Below, one piece after another: positions 1 through 6,618 of a stretch of 14,253 nucleotides of DNA. Both the position numbers and the translations under genes were made by a program. Each line of letters starts with the position of its first letter. The first letter of the stretch is position 1. The notes beneath the pieces are model-generated. The model worked only from the letters and a program-made list of their open reading frames with translations, did no database searches and was not told where the DNA came from. The DNA comes from Podaxis mareebaensis (taxonomy: Eukaryota; Basidiomycota; Agaricomycetes; Agaricales; Agaricaceae), in NCBI GenBank assembly GCA_018524725.1, contig JAEUWP010000609.1, forward strand, positions 1 through 14,253, in the 5' to 3' direction.

Positions 1-17
1 TCGTCACATGGAAATCC

Positions 18-66
18 TATGGGTTATTACAGAGTATGGGTTATGACAGGTATGGGTTAAGACAGA
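18..66. repeat. three degenerate 16-17 nt tandem repeats
   Basis: Three adjacent copies of a unit of the form TATGGGTTAnnACAG start at 18, 35 and 51. The copies are 17, 16 and 16 nt long and differ mainly at the two n positions and at the end. Each contains one GGGTTA, which is a permutation of the fungal telomere hexamer, but the spacing is not telomeric. No function is evident. Confidence 0.7.
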
Positions 67-130
67 GGCGACTGTATGCGGCGACCCGTAATCATGTTGC
101 AAATATAACTATGTTTTGGCCATTTTCCAG

Positions 131-331
131 GAATGTCAGGTAGAGGATATTGGGGCTACTCGGAACTATCTTCTTCTCAGTGATCGAAGCCACAATCACG
201 ACTCAGGGGCTCCAAGCCTGTACGCTGGCACTGCAATCGCAGAGATGCCGCAGATGCTTACAGCAGGAATCAAAGCCACTGTACTTGGTCGCTTGCGCGA
301 TAAGTACGATCCGCTAAAGGAAGCGACTTGA
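131..331 (+). CDS. possible 3'-terminal exon of a gene cut by the window start
   Basis: An open frame runs from just after a good acceptor (TTTTCCAG, ending at 130) to a TGA at 329-331, giving about 66 residues. A possible branch site (ATAACTA) lies about 20 nt before the acceptor, and a possible donor (GTATGC) is at 74, giving an intron of 57 nt. The peptide is mixed and hydrophilic, starts around ECQVEDIGATR and ends GRLRDKYDPLKEAT. I recognise no domain. No in-frame ATG or convincing upstream exon is visible in the first 73 bases, so it would be the end of a gene starting outside the window. The reverse strand is also open here (196-417) but has a less protein-like composition. Chance open frame is a real alternative. 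Confidence 0.25.
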   Translation, partial: ECQVEDIGATRNYLLLSDRSHNHDSGAPSLYAGTAIAEMPQMLTAGIKATVLGRLRDKYDPLKEAT

Positions 332-777
332 ATGACGCCATTTGTCAGTGCATCAGCATCGTATTGGAATGACGATTGCGCATTAGGCTGGCTTGGAAGT
401 GGATTTGAAAGTAACACATCTCAGAGACATCAGATTGGAAACGCAGAAAGTGGATTTGTCCTCATTACAGATTCGTAAGCAGAGGCCTGCTGCCGTATCT
501 ATGGGTATGTAAAGTAATAGGAGATACGTGTGTTGCCAGTGACCGTTCAGAAGCCGTTATATGGTGAAATTCCAGAGCCCATGCCAAAAAAATGAAAAAA
601 ATAACAAGATGAAAAGATGAACGGGTGCATGAAATGTTCGCGTTCAAGTGTCATGAAGCATCAAAACGAATAGAAACAGCCACAATGTCAAGAAATGATC
701 AAGGAACATCCCTAAAGCCCCGCCTCGAAACTACTTCGTCAAGCTCTCTAGGTGCGAAAGAAACCTTTAACCAGACA
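332..777. other. non-coding stretch
   Basis: No convincing coding frame or RNA gene is seen. There is an A-rich tract around 585-603. The reverse frame at 465-647 is hydrophobic mainly because that A-rich tract reads as T-runs on the other strand, so I do not call it. The stretch probably holds the 3' UTR of the orphan gene that ends at 778. Confidence 0.5.
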
Positions 778-1587
778 TCATGAACGCCTTACTTCTGGAT
801 GCGTTTGGATAGTCTGGGATCCAAAACTGATCATATTACCGGTGCCAGAGATGAAGATACTGTTGTTCGTGTGGGAGCGGGTGTAATGGCCATCGGGAGA
901 CTGCGCATAAACAACTGTTTCGCTCTCCCTCGTGTACTGACGTTCATTAGGTTGATGGCTATAAGTCGTGCTCTGCGCGACAACCATGGAGCCAGCTGGG
1001 CCACTGGCGGTAACGTTCATGTAGCGATTGGTTGAGTTGGGATAAAAAGACGTCTGGTAGGTCGTCAGGGCATTGGCGCCTCCCTGGTGGTGTTGGTTGG
1101 TGTAAGAGTAGGTGTAGCCAGGCTGTGCAAGCGCTTGACCGCTGTGGGAGGATGGCGAGGTACATTCGTCCGACCCCTCTTCGTCGGAAGAGCATAAGGA
1201 CTCAGTATCGAAGTCAGCCGCGCTACGCGCTGTGTGCGACAAGGTCGGAGTAGGCATAGGGAATGTAAGACGGCCAGGTACGGGGTTACAGGCGGTTTGT
1301 ATCGACATCGCCTGCATTGGCTCTGGCGGCTGAGAGTCTGTGCATTTCACCGTGAGTATCCGGATGGAGTCCATATGACGAGGAGACATACATGGAGCTA
1401 TTCCCCAAGAGTTGTATTGTATCGGGGCCATAGGCAGTGAAGACTCTTGGGATGGTGGAAGGGGACTCGCGAGAAATTCGTCAATGACAGAGTGATAGCG
1501 AGGTTTAGCATGTTTCCTCGGGAGCAGGCGGGAGAGAAGGCCCGGTTTTTTTGGCTGAGGTGAGCTAGTTGAGAGGGTGGACGGCAT
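778..1587 (-). CDS. orphan low-complexity protein, 269 aa
   Basis: A single uninterrupted exon encodes 269 residues, with the ATG at 1587-1585 and a TGA at 780-778. I recognise no domain. Residues about 12-33 are basic (PKKPGLLSRLLPRKHAKPR), with a short possible amphipathic helix. A serine/acidic patch follows at about 126-141 (LCSSDEEGSDE), resembling casein kinase 2 sites. Residues 150-245 are rich in Tyr, Ser, Thr, Gln and Asn, and the end (NNSIFISGTGNMISFGSQT) is more ordered-looking. There is no signal peptide or membrane segment. The start is supported by a TATA box 81 nt upstream and a pyrimidine-rich leader on the coding strand. The composition suggests a mostly disordered, possibly nuclear or regulatory protein, but that is inference. 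It is divergently transcribed from the epoxide-hydrolase-like gene about 900 bp away. Confidence 0.7.
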   Translation of the reverse strand: MPSTLSTSSPQPKKPGLLSRLLPRKHAKPRYHSVIDEFLASPLPPSQESSLPMAPIQYNSWGIAPCMSPRHMDSIRILTVKCTDSQPPEPMQAMSIQTACNPVPGRLTFPMPTPTLSHTARSAADFDTESLCSSDEEGSDECTSPSSHSGQALAQPGYTYSYTNQHHQGGANALTTYQTSFYPNSTNRYMNVTASGPAGSMVVAQSTTYSHQPNERQYTRESETVVYAQSPDGHYTRSHTNNSIFISGTGNMISFGSQTIQTHPEVRRS

Positions 1588-1667
1588 ATGTGGTTGTGTG
1601 AGGGGAGGGGCTGAGGAATTGGAGGCTGACCGATGAGGGCCGAGTTGACAAGTGGGGATGGCAGCAA

Positions 1668-1674
1668 CTTTATA
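1668..1674 (-). promoter_or_regulatory. TATA box of the 269-aa orphan gene
   Basis: TATAAAG on the minus strand lies 81 nt before the ATG at 1587. A C/T-rich leader follows it on the coding strand, a common arrangement in actively transcribed fungal genes. Confidence 0.5.
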
Positions 1675-2499
1675 CCTGGACAGAAAACTTCAGATTCTAA
1701 GTCTGACAGCTGCTGCGGGAGTTTATTGGATGGGTCAGTTCTCATGTCATGGGTGGCAGTGTGGCCACTATGGTGGAAAAGGCCTCGGAACGCCTTGCGC
1801 GATGACTAGATTCGACTCAACCCCATAGAAATCGCTACGCTGCCTCTAGGACTTTGCTGGAGGACAGGCTTAGGTTGTAGCAGGTCGTTGTCCAGTTTGT
1901 TATGGAGCTTTATAAAGACCAGCACAGGGGAAGGAAAATAATTTGAAATTCCTTGACCAGTACGCGAACTCGTGGGCCCGACACAGCATGTCATAGTTGG
2001 CAGTATGTCGTCACTGGGAGGTATCGCCTTCTGCTTCGTGGTTCCTTTGCAGTGCTCGGCGCGCCGTGGCAGTGGTCCTTAGCGTACAACAGCAAGGCAT
2101 TTTAGGCCTTTTGTCGTGTCATGCGGGACGTTTTGGTGAGCATTTGCTCATGAGTTGCAGAGGACAATAGAAAAGAAGGACGGCGAAGATTAAGAGAGAA
2201 CAGCCAGCACCCCGAGTGGTATCAGGCGTATCTGGGTGCACAGCGTTCAGCGTAAGGGGGCGAGGAGCTGGAAGATGGACTCCGGATGGAAGTAATGTCT
2301 ACCTGTTTCCTGGTTGAGCCGTTGCTGAGAAGGTGAATGCGCTGGGAACATTTCGTCCACCTAATACCAACAAACATATCTGAGTGTCCTCATGACCAAT
2401 ATACATGACGTGATCTATGTCAGCCCACGCTTGACATACCGACTACGGCGGGCATCTGATCCCAAACGCCCTACGTTTCCACCTTTCCCTCACTTCACG
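1675..2499. other. divergent intergenic region
   Basis: About 0.8 kb separates two divergently transcribed genes. No protein-like frame of useful length was found. A palindromic CTTTATAAAG lies near 1909-1918, and a small inverted repeat (TGAGCA-TT-TGCTCA) near 2138-2151. An in-frame upstream ATG at 2392 would add 36 residues to the downstream hydrolase. Confidence 0.5.
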
Positions 2500-3798
2500 A
2501 TGACGGTTTCACCGCAATGGCCAGGCCTCCCTTCGGAAGTCGTGTCGCGTAGGATCGTCGTAGGAGACCTGAACGTGCACATCCTCGAGTGTCCGCCTCT
2601 TGCTGAGCACACCTCGACGGGCCGCTTCACCGCCGGTACAAACCAACAATCAAAGCCACCCCTCATAATCCTCCTCCACGGTTTCCCAGAACTTGCGTAT
2701 TCCTGGCGCAAAATTTTTGTGCCACTGGCAAAAGCCGGATACCACGTCGTTGCACCTGATCAACGTGGATATGGGCTCACCGTTCCTTCCTCCTCAACCG
2801 ACCCAAAGTCCCAGCATGAACGAGTATCATACGAAGATGATCTACGGCCATATCATCTCCTCAATCTCGCCGCGGATGTTGTGAATCTGATATATGCGTT
2901 GGGATATGAGAGGGCGCATGCAGTTGTGGGTCACGATTTCGGGTCATCAGTTGCGGGCTGGTGTGCACTCGTTCGACCGGATGTAGTGGGTCGGTTAGTA
3001 TTGATGAGCGCACCATTCGCTGGGCCACCCCAAACCCAGGAAGATGGGAACGTGAAGAGGAAAGAGGATTCGAAGGTTTATCGCATTGATGCATGTTTGA
3101 GGAAGTTGGAAAGACCGAGGAAACATTACACGGTGTATTATTCAACACCACAGGCGAATAATGAGATGAGCGATCCGCCGGAGGGGCTTGGCGCATTTCT
3201 GAGGGCGTATTATCACGTGAAGAGTGCGGATTGGGAGGGGAATGCAAAGCCTTTGCCAGGTCCCTTAGCCGTGAAGTTCAACTCTGCTGGAACACAGGCG
3301 CCAAGGGATGAAGAAGTGTTGGAGGCGGTAGCACGAGCAATGGAGATTCTACCGCACTATTACATTATGCCGGCCAACCTCACTATGCCGGAGGCAGTCC
3401 GTCCATATCTTCCAATCCCTGAACAAGCACCCGCCTGTACATGGCTAACGGACGAAGAGCTCGGTGTATACACATCCATCTATGAAAAGACGGGGTTCCA
3501 AGGAGGGTTAAACAGGTATCGCGCGATGACGGATGAAACATGGAATGCAGAGGCGGGTGTGAGGGTGATGTGCGGGAAGAAGATTGAGGTGCCGACGAGG
3601 TTTATTGCTGGGGAGATGGACTGGGGGACCTGGCAGATTCCCGGAGCGGCTCAGAATATGAGGAGTGAAAATGGGGTTGTGAAAGGTGGGTTAAAGGAGG
3701 AAGACTTTGTGATTGTGAAAGGGGCGGGACACTGGGTGCAGCAGGAAAAGCCGGAGGACGTTGCGCATGCTCTAGTGGACTTTTTGAGTCTGGGTTAA
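2500..3798 (+). CDS. epoxide-hydrolase-like alpha/beta hydrolase
   Basis: An intronless alpha/beta-hydrolase-fold enzyme of 432 residues from the ATG at 2500. This start has A at -3 and leads directly into the conserved region. An in-frame ATG at 2392 would add 36 residues lacking family features. Numbering here is from the ATG at 2500. The oxyanion motif HGFPE is at 60-64, followed by DQRGYG (87-92). The nucleophile motif GHDFGS has Asp146, so the nucleophile is Asp rather than Ser, typical of epoxide hydrolases and haloalkane dehalogenases. Lid tyrosines are likely in KHYTVYYST (about 208-216) and in LNRYRAM (Tyr340). The acid is likely Asp374 (GEMDWG) and the base His411 (GAGHW). All catalytic positions are present, so water addition to an epoxide is the best prediction, with unknown substrate. 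No signal peptide or membrane segment is seen. At 432 residues it is longer than the usual 300-350, through inserts around the lid and a long loop before the His. Confidence 0.92.
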   Translation: MTVSPQWPGLPSEVVSRRIVVGDLNVHILECPPLAEHTSTGRFTAGTNQQSKPPLIILLHGFPELAYSWRKIFVPLAKAGYHVVAPDQRGYGLTVPSSSTDPKSQHERVSYEDDLRPYHLLNLAADVVNLIYALGYERAHAVVGHDFGSSVAGWCALVRPDVVGRLVLMSAPFAGPPQTQEDGNVKRKEDSKVYRIDACLRKLERPRKHYTVYYSTPQANNEMSDPPEGLGAFLRAYYHVKSADWEGNAKPLPGPLAVKFNSAGTQAPRDEEVLEAVARAMEILPHYYIMPANLTMPEAVRPYLPIPEQAPACTWLTDEELGVYTSIYEKTGFQGGLNRYRAMTDETWNAEAGVRVMCGKKIEVPTRFIAGEMDWGTWQIPGAAQNMRSENGVVKGGLKEEDFVIVKGAGHWVQQEKPEDVAHALVDFLSLG

Positions 3799-4093
3799 GG
3801 GATGATGGGGGGTAGTTGATGTGAGTTGAGTGATTTTCTTGGAGTATGTTCGACGTTCGAGCTCTGATGTCCTAGGTACGTGAATATGGGGAGATGGGGT
3901 GGGGCCTATTCGCGTCATGTATACACAACGAGAATTGAATGCTGAAGAAACAATTATGGAGGTGGGAAGATAGAGGAAGTCTGTAGGACAACGATGCATG
4001 TATAATCGAAACAAACACAAAGAATTTGGGAACATACACTGTGCGCATGGACAGTAAAGATAATCGACAATGGTCGTCACCAGGTTTGGACAA
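3799..4093. other. tail-to-tail intergenic region
   Basis: About 295 bp between the stops of two convergent genes, presumably shared 3' UTR and termination sequence. The reverse open frames that cross it (3772-4167 and 3872-4093) overlap the ends of both genes and are not supported. Confidence 0.6.
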
Positions 4094-4751
4094 TCAGTAT
4101 TTCTCTTCCCATCGCTCGAACTCGTCCGTCCGTAGGCTTTCGAGGTAAGCATCTTCAACAGTTTCACAAAGATTGTCGAGGTTATCGAGAGCGTTTATTA
4201 GTGCATCTAGTGACGATAGATTATCTGCACATCCAAACTCCAATTAACGCATGGTGTACAATGACAAGTAGGGGGGGGAACGCACCGTACATCTGAATCC
4301 GGACATTGATAACATTTTCTGAGGGATGAGGGACGCTGTAAACAGACAAAACCTAGTCAGCCTTCCTCTTGGAGATTCGCGGAGGACAATGATTGTATGA
4401 TGCCACAGTGTCTCGTGGGAGCGTCGGATATATGTGCAAAACTTGGTGCGAACAATGGGACAAAGGATCGGGAGAATTGGGTAAGTACCTATATCCGCAG
4501 AATTCGACCTTGGGGCTTTGAGATCGAGTCAGGGGATAGACACGCATCGGGAACAGTGACAACACACTTTTTCATGAGCATCCATCGCAAAGCATTGCCT
4601 ATGGTATGGGATTCGTCGTGAATCTGGTATGTAGCTGCAGAAAGGTCTGCTGTCGCGCCTTGTAACTGTAAAACGGAAGATCTGGTTATCGATTGTCACT
4701 ATAGCACAGAACAATTCTTACTATTTTAATTTTTGGCGTTGCTTCAGCCAT
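4094..4751 (-). CDS. RPC19: RNA polymerases I and III subunit AC19
   Basis: This gene (POLR1D in animals) encodes the small alpha-like subunit that pairs with AC40 in the assembly platform of RNA polymerases I and III. Five exons on the minus strand: 4751-4722, 4665-4568, 4515-4489, 4335-4286 and 4224-4094. Introns are 56, 52, 153 and 61 nt, all GT-AG, and phases agree throughout. The product is 111 residues. The conserved core is clear: DESHTIGNALRWMLMKNP (27-44), VEFCGYSVPHPSE (46-58), then NVRIQMYDNLSSLDAL and an acidic helical end finishing FERWEEKY. It is shorter than yeast and human homologues (about 130-140), mainly at the N terminus. The start ATG has a strong context (ACAATGG). It ends tail-to-tail with the epoxide-hydrolase-like gene and is divergent from the 188-aa orphan. 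Identification rests on family motifs recalled from memory. Confidence 0.95.
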
Positions 4752-5227
4752 TGTGCGCGCAGAGAGTCGACTTATATGAGGTCAGCGTCAGGGATTTTCG
4801 GGCTCGCATTCACATTTGCGAAAAGTGGTGATTGAAGATCACGTGCTTTTCAAGATCAAAGGGATGGACCCCATGGTCGGCAGGTGGAGGACAAATTGAA
4901 CGAGTTTTCAATGACATGTCTTAACAATAATAAGAACCATATCTTCTCTGATTCTCTTTCCGCACTTCCATTCATTTCACGAGAGCCAGAGAAGGGTGAC
5001 GAGTGGATCAGACAATGCACACTGTTGGCTTCAGGGAAAAATGAAAGACGTACAAACAAAGAGCCAAACAACTCATTATTGATCCACCTTTGTTTGATCG
5101 TATTTTCAATGGCCATTCTATGGACGACACAATGAAGCTTGTGAGCACGCGAGGTCGTCTATCACAAAACTTCCAGTAGGGTCATGGAAGAATGGGCCCC
5201 TGGTAGCCCGATCCTATTATTGGGTAT
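4752..5227. other. divergent promoter region of RPC19 and the 188-aa orphan
   Basis: No convincing gene. Both strands carry open frames of 80-90 codons (4856-5116 reverse; 4884-5135 forward, with GTG as first codon), but neither resembles a protein family and the sequence is relatively A/T-rich. Two short inverted repeats nest here: 5003-5010 with 5080-5087 (GTGGATCA), and 5053-5061 with 5088-5096 (CAAACAAAG). CATATAAG at 4778-4771 on the minus strand is a weak TATA-like element only about 20 nt before the RPC19 ATG. Confidence 0.5.
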
Positions 5228-5235
5228 TATAAAAG
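5228..5235 (+). promoter_or_regulatory. TATA box of the 188-aa orphan gene
   Basis: TATAAAAG, followed from about 5275 to 5345 by a strongly pyrimidine-rich stretch. This combination is typical of well-expressed fungal genes. The ATG is at 5402, so the leader would be roughly 130-140 nt. Confidence 0.6.
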
Positions 5236-5401
5236 CTCGACTGCGCATCGTTCCGATTCCCCAGCTTAGTCTCACCCAGGCTCTTCCCCCATCCTCTCTT
5301 CCCTCTACTGTTCAATTTTCTTCAACTTCAATTCTTCAATTTCATCAAGGCAGTGCCTTTTGACAACCCCGGTGGTTTTATATTTCAACGACGATAACAT
5401 C

Positions 5402-6024
5402 ATGGATTCATTCTTCAATACCCCCGCCAACCTCACCGAGCCTCGTCCTACCCTTCCCCCCCTCCATTCCCTCAATCTCCCTATTCCGAGGATTAGCAAG
5501 GGGAGAGCCGGAGCTGCCTCTATGAATACTTCACCTACTAATGACCTTAATGAACTTGTAAGTCAATCACCAACCGCTGCAGCAAAGAGCCCAAGCCGAT
5601 GACTTGATAATAGGCTCACGCCTCTAATAACGCTCCCCGTTGGAGCAAGACGCGCTCGTTCTCGAGCTCTTCTACATCATCAACATCCTCGGCTACGTCA
5701 AACTCTTCCAACTTGCATACACCATCCCCCACGCCTTCCGAAACTTCGCTCACTTCGACTTCCTCTACCCAAAGCAGTGGTAGCTTCCGTCTTATCCCTT
5801 GCGAGATGGAAAACGCAGATGCTGTCGTCCTTGTCACTGAGCCCGCTGATGGCTCAAGCCGCGCCAAGGCTTTGTTGCTCGTTGGTCCTGCGGCCCAACC
5901 GTACCGTCAGCCTAGCACCAGGCCTGTCGCAAAAAATGCTCGCGTGCACCCTTACAAGATCGCTCCGAGCCAAAGTTTGAGTCGACGTTCGTCGATGCTC
6001 TCCATCAGCTCTCAACTCAATTGA
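5402..6024 (+). CDS. conserved-looking orphan protein, 188 aa
   Basis: Two exons, 5402-5557 and 5614-6024, with a 56-nt GTAAGT...TAG intron at phase 0, give 188 residues. The start ATG has A at -3 and G at +4. The N-terminal half is proline-rich and then a long Ser/Thr tract (about 63-105), probably disordered. The second half looks folded: GSFRLIPCEMENADAVVLV (about 107-125), KALLLVGPAAQPYR, then a basic ARVHPYKI segment and a serine-rich end (SRRSSMLSIS). I recall similar small proteins in other Agaricomycetes (a VGP-containing hydrophobic strand followed by a basic HPY motif), but cannot name a domain or role. There is no signal peptide or membrane span. The strong TATA/CT-rich promoter suggests substantial expression. 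It lies head-to-tail with EXO1, about 600 bp upstream. Confidence 0.85.
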
Positions 6025-6495
6025 TCGAGGCTCAAATACTTACTCCTCGCACTTGGATGACCTTCGACGAAGATGTCCTCTTAACGTTTATTGATTTTTT
6101 TTCGGTTTCATGATTGTATACCATTGCCATCCTTATACCTCTACACGATCAGCAGTTTCGTCCATAGTTGTATCTTTATTGTGATTTACTTTTTACCCGC
6201 CAAAACTCCATAGAGTTTCCCTTGGGACTACTGCTGGGGCACGAACAATGATGTAAATTTCTTTGTAGTAGATGTATAGTAGCATAGAAAATGGATAACA
6301 AAAAGTTTGGAAACGCATTGTTCCTTGCATCGACAATAAGGATTCAATAAACTTTACACATGGCACAAAGAATCACGGGCCAAACGGGCACCTCTGTCCA
6401 CCTCTGTCCACCCACTGTACTCTAAATCAGGCAACACATTATCTTCACCGGACGCGCGAGAAATGCTTGTGACGTGGTATGGTGTGATATATCGT
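6025..6495. other. intergenic region between the 188-aa orphan and EXO1
   Basis: The 3' UTR of the orphan gene is followed by the EXO1 promoter. AATAAA at 6346-6351 is a candidate poly(A) signal. A 10-nt unit (CCTCTGTCCA) is repeated exactly twice at 6391-6410. ACGCGC at 6452-6457 and TGACGTGG near 6470 precede the main motif cluster. No coding frame is seen. Confidence 0.55.
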
Positions 6496-6496
6496 G

Positions 6497-6515
6497 ACGC
6501 GACGCGTCGACGCGT
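6497..6515 (+). promoter_or_regulatory. MluI-cell-cycle-box cluster upstream of EXO1
   Basis: Two perfect ACGCGT motifs (6502-6507 and 6510-6515) plus an overlapping ACGCGA (6497-6502) lie about 105-120 bp before the EXO1 start. Together 6502-6515 forms a perfect 14-nt palindrome. ACGCGT is the known binding core of the fungal MBF (Mbp1/Swi6) factor, which drives G1/S expression of replication and repair genes. The regulatory role here is inferred. Confidence 0.6.
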
Positions 6516-6595
6516 TTTGATTGTTTAAGTGTATTTGTATTCCCGCCTGCTCGGCTTGAACGTCCTCGACAACGACAACAGCCTTTAGCCCTTCC

Positions 6596-6616
6596 ATGCC
6601 ACTTGATAGGCGGTGA
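6596..6616 (+). promoter_or_regulatory. upstream ORF of EXO1
   Basis: An upstream ATG at 6596 opens a six-codon frame (MPLDRR) that stops at 6614-6616, only 2 nt before the EXO1 ATG at 6619. If it lies in the leader, ribosomes would need leaky scanning or very short-range reinitiation to translate EXO1. The EXO1 start itself has A at -3 and G at +4. Confidence 0.4.
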
Positions 6617-6618
6617 GC

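Noticed and set aside
1398..1745. 115-codon reverse ORF overlapping the 269-aa orphan
   Set aside because: It covers the TATA box and leader of the orphan gene and runs out of frame into its N terminus. It is a shadow.
3772..4167. 131-codon reverse ORF across the epoxide-hydrolase-like and RPC19 3' ends
   Set aside because: It overlaps the last exon of RPC19 in the wrong frame and lies mostly in UTR-like sequence. The translation resembles no protein.
4353..4565. 70-codon reverse ORF containing KVEFCGY
   Set aside because: Only the 27-nt exon 3 of RPC19 (4515-4489) is real coding sequence in this frame. The rest is intron read-through.
4856..5135. Open frames of 80-90 codons on both strands
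   Set aside because: No family match, the forward one has no ATG at its start, and the position is a divergent promoter region. Probably chance in A/T-rich sequence.
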